From Parahoeflea alexandrii (GTDB lineage: Bacteria; Pseudomonadota; Alphaproteobacteria; Rhizobiales; Rhizobiaceae), in contig NZ_JAPWHB010000008.1 of the NCBI RefSeq assembly GCF_027214025.1, positions 1 through 64,000 on the forward strand: 64,000 bases of DNA, given 5' to 3'. Made by a program: the position numbers and the translations under genes. The stretch's first letter is position 1; the number at the start of each line of letters is the position of its first letter. Below the pieces are notes generated by a model. The model was not told the DNA's origin. It saw only the letters and a list, made by a program, of their open reading frames with translations, and did no database searches. Below are positions 8,550 through 16,163 of this stretch, one piece after another.

Positions 8550-9739
8550 CAGCGAGATCCTCCGGCAATAGAATCGAGAATGCGGCGTGCATCATCGATG
8601 TTGCTGGCATTGATTCCGATGGAGGAAAGCCTCCGGCCGGCACTTTCGATGTCGGCTTCAAGCACTGTGGAGGCAAGCGTGATCATCGCCGATGTGGCGG
8701 GCGTGGCAATGCCGGCGATCTGTGCCGCCGATTGCAGCGGCGCGAGCGAGCCGATCGTTCCGCACCGCACGATGCCGAGCGCTTCCGCTTCGCCGGGAAT
8801 CCTGCGGGCGCCATGTCCGCGCGCAGCGCCTGCATATGTTTCGATCCAGCCCGCGGTTTCAGGCAGGTCACGCACGCCAAAGCGCGAAGCCACCATCCGG
8901 CGTTCGTCGGCCATCCGTTCGATGATCTTCAGATGCTTCTCTCCGATCAGCGACCGGAATGTCGCATTCTCTTCCAGCGGCTTTGCTTCGGCGGGAACCA
9001 CAGGGCGGGAGTCTGGAAGGGCAGGCCCTCCCATCAGCAGCGCCGGCAGTTCAACCAGTGCGGAGGCGTCGTGGAAGCCGGCGTGAACCGTACTGGCGAC
9101 AGGAGCGAGGTTGGGGAAAAACCGTGACAGACCATCGAGCGCATCCTTACGCCCGGCAGGAAGCGTGGCCGCGGCGACATCGCCCGACTTTGCAAGATTG
9201 AGCGTTCCGCCGGCTTCGGTTGCCCAGTAGGGAAGGCCCTGGACTTCGATGATCGTACAGTCGGCCTTGCATCCGCCGACCCTGAGCAACCAGGCTGTCT
9301 CGGCGGCTCCCAGCGAACGGCCCGGTGCGAGCACCAGAACCTGACCACTGCTGAGATGATCGGCCAGAACCATCGCATAGGTGCGTTGCTTGTGAACCGG
9401 CCCGGTCAGGAAGATCAGATCCGCATCGCTGATTGCATTATCAAGTTCCGCCGTGGTCCTGATCGATGGCACGCTGTCGCGGTCCACCTGAAAGGTTCCT
9501 ATCGGACCTTCGCCCCTCAGCGTGATGCCGCCGTTCCTGCGCAACGCACCCAGTTCGCCGCCATAGGCCGAGAACAGGCTCACGCTTGCGCCGCCTGCCA
9601 GGCAGAGCGCGGCAATCAGCCGGGCGTCCTTGCCCCCGCCAAGCACGGCGACCCGCTCGAACCGCCTTGCGGTTTCAAGCGCTGCTCTGGGCGAGGATGC
9701 CATCGCATCCGCAAACTCTTCAAACGGTGATCCGCTCAT
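8549..9739 (-). CDS. Opine (octopine/nopaline) dehydrogenase-like protein with N-terminal helix extension
   Basis: 396 residues. After about 28 residues a Rossmann fold starts (RVAVLGGGKDARLIAALCLA, 29-48), followed by the family pattern LIFLTGPVHKQ, an APGRSLGAAE segment and a C-terminal helical domain containing VHAGFHDASALVELP, where the catalytic His of opine dehydrogenases would lie. Opine dehydrogenases interconvert an N-(alkyl/carboxyalkyl) amino acid with an amine and an oxo compound via an imine, using NAD(P)H. Residues 1-28 (SPFEEFADAMASSPRAAL and following) precede the fold and look like an amphipathic, possibly shell-targeting helix. The start has AAGGAAA eight bases upstream. The real substrate is unknown; see the pathway finding. 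Confidence 0.72.
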   Translation of the reverse strand: MSGSPFEEFADAMASSPRAALETARRFERVAVLGGGKDARLIAALCLAGGASVSLFSAYGGELGALRRNGGITLRGEGPIGTFQVDRDSVPSIRTTAELDNAISDADLIFLTGPVHKQRTYAMVLADHLSSGQVLVLAPGRSLGAAETAWLLRVGGCKADCTIIEVQGLPYWATEAGGTLNLAKSGDVAAATLPAGRKDALDGLSRFFPNLAPVASTVHAGFHDASALVELPALLMGGPALPDSRPVVPAEAKPLEENATFRSLIGEKHLKIIERMADERRMVASRFGVRDLPETAGWIETYAGAARGHGARRIPGEAEALGIVRCGTIGSLAPLQSAAQIAGIATPATSAMITLASTVLEADIESAGRRLSSIGINASNIDDARRILDSIAGGSR

Positions 9740-9791
9740 GAAGACGATTTCCTTTAACCGGGCGTTCTAGGCATTGCTCGGTGGTGGCGAC

Positions 9792-10100
9792 TTAATTCGC
9801 GGAACCGGCGCCAAGTGTCGCGATGATGGCCTCGAGTTCATCGTGGGGTCGCGGGATCACATGGACCGAAACCACTTCGCCGACCTTGTTCGCCGCCACT
9901 GCGCCTGCATCGGTCGCAGCCTTGACGGCGCCGACTTCGCCGCGGACCAGGATCGATACGAGACCACCGCCTGCCTTGGTCTGGCCGACTATGGTGACGC
10001 TGGCCGCCTTGACCATCGCGTCGGCGGCTTCGATCGCCGCCACCAGGCCGCGGGTTTCAATCATTCCCAAGGCCATCTGGCCACTCACAGGTTTTGCCAT
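9792..10100 (-). CDS. BMC-H: hexameric bacterial microcompartment shell protein
   Basis: 102 residues, a single BMC (Pfam00936-type) domain. The core reads [20 protein letters not shown], then [20 protein letters not shown] with the pore loop around AGGG, and [15 protein letters not shown], very close to PduA/CcmK/EutM hexamers. A short C-terminal tail follows [11 protein letters not shown]. It is translated immediately after the BMC-P gene (TGAGATG junction). As the only BMC-H in the window it would form most of the shell facets. The open Gly-rich pore is compatible with small polar metabolites. Confidence 0.95.
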   Translation of the reverse strand: MAKPVSGQMALGMIETRGLVAAIEAADAMVKAASVTIVGQTKAGGGLVSILVRGEVGAVKAATDAGAVAANKVGEVVSVHVIPRPHDELEAIIATLGAGSAN

Positions 10101-10101
10101 C

Positions 10102-10389
10102 TCAGTTTTTCCCTTTGCTGGAAGTTTTCAGGTCTATGTGATCGACGATCGCTATCGCGGCCATGTCCACGGGCAAGCCGCTGTTCTTGGCCGCCAGGCG
10201 GGCAGCGGAGCCTGAAACGAGCAGGACAAGATCGCCCGGCCCCGCCGAACAGGTGTCGGCGACAATCACCGCCTCTTCCTGGATGTTGCCCTCGGCATCC
10301 TCGATATTGGCCACGAGCAGGACCGCGCCGGATAGCTTTGGATCTTTCACGGTGGCGGTGACGGTTCCGGTGATGCGTCCGATTTTCAT
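10102..10389 (-). CDS. BMC-P: pentameric vertex shell protein (EutN/CcmL family)
   Basis: 95 residues, the typical EutN/CcmL length. The start [19 protein letters not shown], the middle [22 protein letters not shown] and the final AIVDHID strand match vertex pentamers. It follows the GS-like gene by 3 bp. With one BMC-H, one BMC-T and one BMC-P, the operon has exactly the minimum set needed to close an icosahedral shell. Confidence 0.95.
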   Translation of the reverse strand: MKIGRITGTVTATVKDPKLSGAVLLVANIEDAEGNIQEEAVIVADTCSAGPGDLVLLVSGSAARLAAKNSGLPVDMAAIAIVDHIDLKTSSKGKN

Positions 10390-10392
10390 GGC

Positions 10393-11688
10393 TTAGAAAT
10401 TACCCATGTAGCGGTCGATCTCGACCTGGGTGACCTGGTTCCTGCGGAAGGCCAGTTCGCGTTCGGACTGCTGAATGTAGAGTTCGCACATGTCATCCCC
10501 CAAGACCGCTTTCATGAACTCGGACCCTCGTGCCAGCTCGATTGCGGCTCCGAGGTCGGTTGGAATCGGATCATGGCGCTCTTCCGAATAGGCATCGCCG
10601 GTGGTCATTTCGGTTGGCTCTATTTTCTGCTCGATGCCGTCGAGGCCGGCGGCGATGTCTGTGGCCAGAAGCAGGTACGGATTGCAGTCGGCGCCAGCAT
10701 CGCGCTTTTCGGTGCGCACCGCATTGTCGCTGCCTTCGATGATCCGGATCCCGACCGTCCGGTTGTCCGGGCCCCAGGAGGTGTTGATCGGGCAGAAGGT
10801 GTAGGGCTGGCGCCGCAGGAAGCCGTTCGGCGTCGCCGATCCGCACAAGGCGGTTTCGGCCATTCGCTTCTGCAGGCCGCCGACGAAATGGCGTCCCAGC
10901 TGGTTCAGCTTGCCGTCACTGGCGAAGGCGTTCCTGCCGTCGGCCCACAGCGAGTAGTGGGTGTGAAAGCCACTGCCGGACATCTCGAAGAACGGCTTGG
11001 GCATGAAGGTCGCAAGGTATCCGTGCGCGCTCGCCAGCTGCTTGACGAGGGAGCGGAACATGATCACGCGGTCGGCAGCCAGCAGCGCCTCGCCGTAGCG
11101 GATGTTCACCTCCACCTGTCCCGGCGCGTATTCCGGGTTGGACTGCTCGATCGGGATGCCGGCCTCGTTGATCTGCTGGCGGATCGGACCCAGCACATGC
11201 TCCATCTCGGCGGCGCGGGCCAGCGAGTAGACCTGAATGTCGTTGTCCTTGGGGCGGCGTGTCACCGGGTCAAGCAGGTAGAACTCCAGTTCGGTTCCGG
11301 CCTTGACCTCGTAGCCCATCCGTTTGGCGCGCTCGAGTTGCCTGATCAGCACGTTGCGTGGATCGATCGGAACGGGCTTGTGGTCCATTCCTTCGGCGCG
11401 GGCCATGCAGAATGCCACTCCGGGCTCCCAAGGCAGGGAAACCGGCTCGGAAACCGGAAACATGTGCATGTCCGGATAACCGTTGCCCATGTTCACATAA
11501 GGAGTGTCCCATATGTCGCATGTCATATCCAGCGCCAGCAAGGCGATGGAGAGGGCGTTGCCGCCCTCGCAAACCGCATCCCAGTGGGTTGCGGGAATGC
11601 GCTTGCCGCGCATTATGCCATTGAGATCGCCCATGCCCATGCAGACAGTGTGCGTGTCTTTTGGCAGCTTGAATTTTGTGCCGGCCAT
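10393..11688 (-). CDS. Glutamine-synthetase-family ligase (gamma-glutamylamide synthetase / GlnT type)
   Basis: 431 residues. It has the GS catalytic-domain elements: GTELEFYLLDP with the metal-binding Glu, FEMSGSGFHTHYSLW (equivalent to the GSGMHxHxS loop), the RTEKRDAGADCNPYLLLA segment, and the N-terminal beta-grasp part. Relatives include gamma-glutamylmethylamide synthetase and rhizobial GlnT. The adjacent N-methylglutamate-synthase-like operon makes ATP-dependent glutamylation of an alkylamine the most likely role (inference). I chose ATG 11688 (GGGGAAC upstream) over an in-frame extension that would run through the operator at 11728-11749. It is the first gene of the leftward BMC/liv operon. 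Confidence 0.85.
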   Translation of the reverse strand: MAGTKFKLPKDTHTVCMGMGDLNGIMRGKRIPATHWDAVCEGGNALSIALLALDMTCDIWDTPYVNMGNGYPDMHMFPVSEPVSLPWEPGVAFCMARAEGMDHKPVPIDPRNVLIRQLERAKRMGYEVKAGTELEFYLLDPVTRRPKDNDIQVYSLARAAEMEHVLGPIRQQINEAGIPIEQSNPEYAPGQVEVNIRYGEALLAADRVIMFRSLVKQLASAHGYLATFMPKPFFEMSGSGFHTHYSLWADGRNAFASDGKLNQLGRHFVGGLQKRMAETALCGSATPNGFLRRQPYTFCPINTSWGPDNRTVGIRIIEGSDNAVRTEKRDAGADCNPYLLLATDIAAGLDGIEQKIEPTEMTTGDAYSEERHDPIPTDLGAAIELARGSEFMKAVLGDDMCELYIQQSERELAFRRNQVTQVEIDRYMGNF

Positions 11689-11727
11689 TTTTTGTTCCCC
11701 GCAGAGCAGCCCTTGAAGATAGGCTGT

Positions 11728-11749
11728 ATACAGAATACAGTATGCAGAT
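11728..11749. promoter_or_regulatory. Candidate GntR operator between GS-like ligase and FAD oxidase genes
   Basis: The 22-bp site matches, in 20 positions, the reverse complement of a site at 17126-17147. The shared form starts ATACWGAATACAGTATRCAG. It contains the inverted motif CTGTATAC/GAATACAG typical of FCD-GntR operators. It sits 40 bp upstream of the GS-like start and 32 bp upstream of the divergent oxidase start, so it could control both. Confidence 0.7.
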
Positions 11750-11780
11750 AGTGAGGGCGAGTTCAAGGGGATTCTTCGTT

Positions 11781-12917
11781 ATGAGTGGCAACGCAATTGT
11801 AGTCGGCGGGGGTATCGCCGGAACCATGACCGCCCTCTCGCTCGCCAGACGGGGGATAAGAACCAGATTGATCGATCGCTGGGAGCCCGGACACTCGCGC
11901 GCTTCTTCAACCGATTACAACCGGGTCATCCGGTCCATCCATGGACGCGACGAATTCTATACCCGCTGGGCGCGGGAAGCACGGCTGCAATGGATGGAGC
12001 TTCAAGCTGAAACCGGTCAGAAGCTCTATTATGAGTGCGGCGCGCTGATCCTGGCGACGAAAGGCCATTGCGACTGGGAGGATGCGACTGCGGAAACGTT
12101 CACGAAACTGGGCGTTCCGTTCTACAAGTTTTCTCAAAATGAAGTGGCGGTACGGTTTCCGCAATTCGATGTGTCGAGCATTTCCTATGCTCTCTATGAA
12201 CCGGAGGCCGGGATGATCATGGCCCATCGCGGTGTGCTGGCCGGTATTGACCTGTTCCGGAAAGCCGGTGGTCGGGTCGAGCGCGGCCACGTGACGACCG
12301 ACAGCGACGAACGTCTGCTGCTCGACGGAAAGCCGCTCGAGGCGGATCTCATCGTCGTTGCAACCGGCGCCTGGATGGGCGAGATGTATCCCCGGACCAT
12401 CAAGCCCATCCTGAAGACGGTCGGCGTCAATGTGCTCTACACCTCGACGCCGGATGGAAGCACGGCCTTCGACCAAGAGGAAATGCCCTGCTGGATCGAC
12501 CACGGAGAGGGATCGTTCGGCCTGCCGTCGTGTGAAGGGTCGGGCGTCAAGGCGGCGGTCGTCATTCCGGACACGATCGATCTCGACAAGGATGAGCGGC
12601 TGGTCAGACGGGAAACACTCAACCGGACCCGCAGCTACATTCGCAAGCGCTTTCCTGGCCTCGTTGGACAGGCAGTGGTCGATTCGAAATTCAACCAGAT
12701 CAGCCTGACGCCGGACACCCATTTCATTGTCGACTGGCACCCCAAGCACAAGAATGTGCTGTTTGCCGGCGGATGCTCCGGCCACCTCTACAAGCATGGT
12801 CCGGTATTCGGTGACTTTGTCGCGGGCGTGGGCGTGAAGGATTATGACACCGCCGACCGGTTCAAGATTGCCGGCCGCCGCAAGCTGTCGCCAAAGGAAA
12901 GCCCGTCGGGCCGTTGA
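11781..12917 (+). CDS. FAD-dependent amine oxidase (SolA/sarcosine-oxidase/DAO family)
   Basis: 378 residues. An N-terminal dinucleotide-binding motif (VVGGGIAGTMTALSLARRG, about residues 7-25) is followed by the family's R-x-R-x-IDRWEPGHSRASSTDYNRVIRS stretch that holds the flavin, and a C-terminal FAGGCSGHLYKHGPVFGDF segment. Members of this family oxidise N-methyl amino acids, gamma-glutamylputrescine and related secondary amines. I chose ATG 11781 with AAGGGG upstream. It is divergent from the GS-like ligase across a shared operator. In the inferred pathway it could oxidise a gamma-glutamyl-amine or an N-alkylglutamate in place of the four-subunit NMG dehydrogenase, which is absent here. 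Confidence 0.82.
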   Translation: MSGNAIVVGGGIAGTMTALSLARRGIRTRLIDRWEPGHSRASSTDYNRVIRSIHGRDEFYTRWAREARLQWMELQAETGQKLYYECGALILATKGHCDWEDATAETFTKLGVPFYKFSQNEVAVRFPQFDVSSISYALYEPEAGMIMAHRGVLAGIDLFRKAGGRVERGHVTTDSDERLLLDGKPLEADLIVVATGAWMGEMYPRTIKPILKTVGVNVLYTSTPDGSTAFDQEEMPCWIDHGEGSFGLPSCEGSGVKAAVVIPDTIDLDKDERLVRRETLNRTRSYIRKRFPGLVGQAVVDSKFNQISLTPDTHFIVDWHPKHKNVLFAGGCSGHLYKHGPVFGDFVAGVGVKDYDTADRFKIAGRRKLSPKESPSGR

Positions 12918-12921
12918 CCGG

Positions 12922-13611
12922 TCAGCTGTCCGGCGCGTGGCTCTTGAAAAACGCGGCGACCCGGTCGGCAAAAAGGTCCGATTTCACGTTTGCCTGCTGC
13001 ATCGATTGGCGCGCTCTCGCGCCATCGGCGCCCGGGAGCTCATCGTCAATAAGGTCGATGACGTCTCCGACGAAGCTTGATCCATATTCTGGATGGAACT
13101 GCGTCGACATGGCAGGAAAGTCATAGGTCAGCGCGGCAATCGGACAATAGTCGGACGAGCCAGCCACTTTGCTGCCTGGCGGTACCCGCGTTACCTGATC
13201 TCCATGTAAAACGTATGCATCGAAGGTTTCGCCATCGACGCGGAATTGCCTGACGCCTGCGGCCCACATCTCCGCTTTCTCGGCCTTGCCGCCATAGGTA
13301 TCCGCCATCAACTGGTGACCGAAGCAGATGCCGTAGACCGGTTTGCCGGCAGCCCGTATGTCGAGCAACAGCGCGCGCATGGGCGCCATCCAGGCCGGTG
13401 AATCGTAAACGCCCAGTTCCGAGCCGGAAACGATGAACCCGTCAAAATCATGGACCGAGACCGTCGGCGCCCCATCCCCGATCGCGACGCGGATCAGCTC
13501 ATCGCCGATCAAATGCGGGGCGAGCCATTTGGTTATCATCGCAGCGATGGAATCATATTTCTCCAGAGCGGGCGACACCCAGGTGGCGCAGTCGAGAATG
13601 GCAATTCGCAT
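12922..13611 (-). CDS. Class I glutamine amidotransferase-like hydrolase
   Basis: 229 residues with an intact triad: nucleophile Cys96 in GICFGHQ, His173 and Glu175 in FHPEYG. It is a stand-alone GATase domain like the N-domain of GMP synthetase, with no synthetase domain. Enzymes of this fold include PuuD-like hydrolases that release glutamate from gamma-glutamyl compounds. Being last in the mgs-like operon (transcribed leftward) and next to a GS-like ligase and an amine oxidase, it is a candidate gamma-glutamyl hydrolase or ammonia donor (inference). It converges with the oxidase gene with only 4 bp between stops. Confidence 0.78.
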   Translation of the reverse strand: MRIAILDCATWVSPALEKYDSIAAMITKWLAPHLIGDELIRVAIGDGAPTVSVHDFDGFIVSGSELGVYDSPAWMAPMRALLLDIRAAGKPVYGICFGHQLMADTYGGKAEKAEMWAAGVRQFRVDGETFDAYVLHGDQVTRVPPGSKVAGSSDYCPIAALTYDFPAMSTQFHPEYGSSFVGDVIDLIDDELPGADGARARQSMQQANVKSDLFADRVAAFFKSHAPDS

Positions 13612-13658
13612 GGCAACTTTCTGCCGTTAGGGGGCAGGCAGCCCGGCAGGGCGCCCGT

Positions 13659-14024
13659 TCATTTTCCGTCTTTGGCCATTTCGTGGAACGTCCCTGCATT
13701 CGGGCAGAACTTGTCAGCCTCCGTGACCGGTCCGTCGCCGTGCAAGAAGCGCTGGCAGACCCTGGTTTCCGAGCAATGTCCGCAGGCCTTGGTCAGTTCC
13801 AGCGCTCGCCAGCGTTTTTCGTCGATTTCATCTTCCGTGATACCGAACCTGGCCGCCATTTCAACCAGCTGGGCCCGTGTTTCGGGGCGGTTTGACATGA
13901 ACGTCATCATTTCGTCGCGAGCCAGGCCGAGATCGCTCTCGGCGAGCGAATTCATGTTGCTCACGAAGTCACGGTCGCGCTGGTTCTCCAGCCATTGCTC
14001 GAAAATCCTCCTGAGTCTGTTCAC
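13659..14024 (-). CDS. DUF6455-family small Cys-containing protein
   Basis: 121 residues starting from GTG at 14024, which has GGGAGG seven bases upstream. The N-terminal half is a short helical region rich in Arg/Asp/Glu (LRRIFEQWLENQRDRDF), followed by a DUF6455-like domain with GITEDEIDEKRW, conserved Cys in CGHCSETRVCQRFL and a final FCPNAGTF. The Cys pattern could bind metal or a cluster. Function is unknown. It lies between the mgsC-like gene and the class I GATase, suggesting an accessory role for the Fe-S/flavin glutamate-synthase-like enzyme. Confidence 0.7.
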   Translation of the reverse strand: MNRLRRIFEQWLENQRDRDFVSNMNSLAESDLGLARDEMMTFMSNRPETRAQLVEMAARFGITEDEIDEKRWRALELTKACGHCSETRVCQRFLHGDGPVTEADKFCPNAGTFHEMAKDGK

Positions 14025-14064
14025 TTTGGTTCCTCCCGGCGTCCGGCGTCAATTCCTGTAAAAC

Positions 14065-15486
14065 TTACCAGTCAAATGCCCGGTCGATGCCTGCCATCTT
14101 CACACCGGTGAAGGCTGAGGCCTGGAACGACAGCGCACGCAGGTCCTCCACCTCGAGATTGTGGACGGAAGACTTGCCGCAGGCCTTGGCCAATGCGGTG
14201 ATTTCCATGGTCATGGCAGTCAGATATCGCGCCACCCGCTCCGCGCCGGCATGAGGGTTCATGCGTTTTTCGAGCTCGGGATCCTGTGTCGCCACGCCCA
14301 CCGGGCAGCGGCCTGTGTGGCAGTGGTGGCATGCGCCCGGAGCCGTGCCAAGTGCTTCATAGTCCGCGAGATAGCGCGGCGAATTGCAGCCCAGTGCCAT
14401 CATGGCGGCATTGCCGATCATGACCGCGTCGGCACCGAGCGCCAGACATTTGGCTGCGTCGACCCCGGACCGGATGCCGCCTGCGGCAACCAGCGAGACC
14501 TTGCCGGTCATGCCGCATTCATCCAGCGCTTCCCTTGCCGCGCGGATGGCGCTCATGGTGGGAATTCCCGTGTGGTTCAGAAGCATTTCCGGGGATGCTC
14601 CTGTGCCGCCCTCGGCACCGTCGACAACGATCACGTCGGCCCCTGCCTTGGCGGCGATGGCCACATCGTAGCGCGGCCGCGTGGCACCCATCTTGATGAA
14701 GATCGGGACCTTGTAATTTGTCGCGATCCGGAGTTCCTCGATCTTGACCGCCATGTCGTCGGCGCCAAGAAAGTCCGGGTGACGAATGGTGGAGCGCTGG
14801 TCAACGCCCTGCGGAAGAGTGCGCATCCTGGAAACGCGTTCGCTGACTTTCATGCCAAGCAACAGGCCGCCCGTGCCGGGTTTGGCGCCCTGGCCGACAA
14901 CAATCTCGAGTGCATCCGCACGACGCAAATGGTCAAGATCGACGCCATAGCGGGCAGGGGACATCTGATAGAGCAGACGCTGGGATGCTTCGCGCTCTTC
15001 TTCGAGCATGCCGCCTTCGCCGGTGCAGGTCATGGTGCCGACCTTGGACGCGCCGAAGCCGAGTGCCGCCTTCGCGGAGGCGGAAAGGGCACCGAATGAC
15101 ATCGATGCAATGTATATCGGAATCTTGAGTTCCATCGGCTTTTCGACCAGGCCGCGGCCTCCGCCCAAAATGGTGGTGGTGTCACAACTCTCGCGATAGC
15201 CTTCGAGAGGCAGACGGGTCATCGTTGCCGGGACGAAGGTCAGATCGTCGAAGGTCGGCAATTGCTTGTTGAACGAATTGTAGCCGCGGACCTGATAGCG
15301 CCCGAGCTGTGCCAGGGCATGAACTTCGGCAATGGCATCGGGAGACCAGCGCGCCGACCCGCCTTCTTCGTAGGAAGATGGGACACCGGCGGGGCGTCCT
15401 TCGATGGCGCCGTCACCGAACTTGATCTCGGCTTCGCTCGCAGCCTCGAACGGGTATTCGTATGGAGTGTTCAGATCATGAGCCAT
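14065..15486 (-). CDS. mgsC: N-methylglutamate-synthase-type subunit C (glutamate synthase FMN/Fe-S domain; GlxD-like)
   Basis: 473 residues equivalent to the central FMN barrel of glutamate synthase: IYIASMSFGALSASAKAAL, KPGTGGLLLGMKVSERV, DVIVVDGAEGGTGASP, VAAGGIRSGVDAAKCLALGA. A cysteine set for a 3Fe-4S cluster is present (Cys386, Cys389, Cys394 in CHHCHTGRCPVGVATQ). In N-methylglutamate synthase this subunit transfers the amine onto a glutamate skeleton. The N-terminal amidotransferase and GXGXG domains are encoded separately just upstream, as in mgsABC/glxBCD. It overlaps mgsB by 16 bp. The amine specificity cannot be read from the sequence. Confidence 0.85.
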   Translation of the reverse strand: MAHDLNTPYEYPFEAASEAEIKFGDGAIEGRPAGVPSSYEEGGSARWSPDAIAEVHALAQLGRYQVRGYNSFNKQLPTFDDLTFVPATMTRLPLEGYRESCDTTTILGGGRGLVEKPMELKIPIYIASMSFGALSASAKAALGFGASKVGTMTCTGEGGMLEEEREASQRLLYQMSPARYGVDLDHLRRADALEIVVGQGAKPGTGGLLLGMKVSERVSRMRTLPQGVDQRSTIRHPDFLGADDMAVKIEELRIATNYKVPIFIKMGATRPRYDVAIAAKAGADVIVVDGAEGGTGASPEMLLNHTGIPTMSAIRAAREALDECGMTGKVSLVAAGGIRSGVDAAKCLALGADAVMIGNAAMMALGCNSPRYLADYEALGTAPGACHHCHTGRCPVGVATQDPELEKRMNPHAGAERVARYLTAMTMEITALAKACGKSSVHNLEVEDLRALSFQASAFTGVKMAGIDRAFDW

Positions 15487-16163
15487 GCGCTTGCATCCCT
15501 GCTTTCAAAATACCAAAGACGCTGACCCGAGATCATCTTGCGCCAGTTCCGCGACGAATCCACCAGGCCGAGGGGCTCGAGAATGGCGTCGACTTCGGCA
15601 ACCTCCTCCGCCGTCGGCTCGACAATGTTGACGTCGACGCCGAAGCTTGAGACCTCGCCCGCCACCCAGACCTCGCCCTGCCAGAGCGCGTCGGCGCAGC
15701 TGTCGCCGGCGCCGCCAAGGGCGATGATCTTTCCGGAATGGGCCATGAAGCCGGATTGGTACCCGATCTTGCCCTCGACGACGATATTGCCGCCCTTCAT
15801 GGCGACGCCGCAGCGCGGACCGGTGTCGCCCTTCACATGAATGGTGCCGCCGATCATGGCTGCGCCCACCGACATGCCTGCATAGCCTTCCACAGTGATC
15901 ATGCCCTTGGCCATGCCTTCGCCGAGCGCCCAGCCGGCATTGCGTTCGATGTGCAAGGTGGAACCGGTATTCAGGCCGCCGCAGAAATAGCCGACGCTGC
16001 CTTCGAACGTGATGTCGGCGCCATCAGGCAGGCCGACGCCAAGATTGTGCCGGGAAAGGGTGTTGACGACCCGTATCCTGTCGCCCTTCTTGCAGGCCTC
16101 CTGGATCTCCTCGTTGATTTCCCTGATGTGCCGTTTGCCGACTTCGATAACCGTCTCGCTCAT
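15471..16163 (-). CDS. mgsB: N-methylglutamate-synthase-type subunit B (GXGXG domain; GlxC-like)
   Basis: 230 residues consisting of the right-handed beta-helix found at the C-terminus of glutamate synthase. Repeats with Gly-x-x-x-Gly turns are visible (GYFCGGLNTGSTLHIERNAG, GYAGMSVGAAMIGGTIHVKG, GKIGYQSGFMAHSGKII). It is structural, positioning the amidotransferase and FMN subunits. The start ATG overlaps the stop of the mgsA-like gene (ATGA). Length fits the stand-alone subunit. Confidence 0.85.
   Translation of the reverse strand: MSETVIEVGKRHIREINEEIQEACKKGDRIRVVNTLSRHNLGVGLPDGADITFEGSVGYFCGGLNTGSTLHIERNAGWALGEGMAKGMITVEGYAGMSVGAAMIGGTIHVKGDTGPRCGVAMKGGNIVVEGKIGYQSGFMAHSGKIIALGGAGDSCADALWQGEVWVAGEVSSFGVDVNIVEPTAEEVAEVDAILEPLGLVDSSRNWRKMISGQRLWYFESRDASAWLMI

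Noticed and set aside
6538-11688. Classical Pdu, Eut or glycyl-radical BMC
   Set aside because: No B12-dependent diol dehydratase, ethanolamine ammonia-lyase, glycyl-radical enzyme, PduL/EutD or alcohol dehydrogenase is encoded; only the ALDH and shell genes are shared.
12922-13611. GMP synthetase
   Set aside because: Only the amidotransferase domain is present; the PP-loop synthetase and dimerisation domains are missing and the context is amine catabolism.
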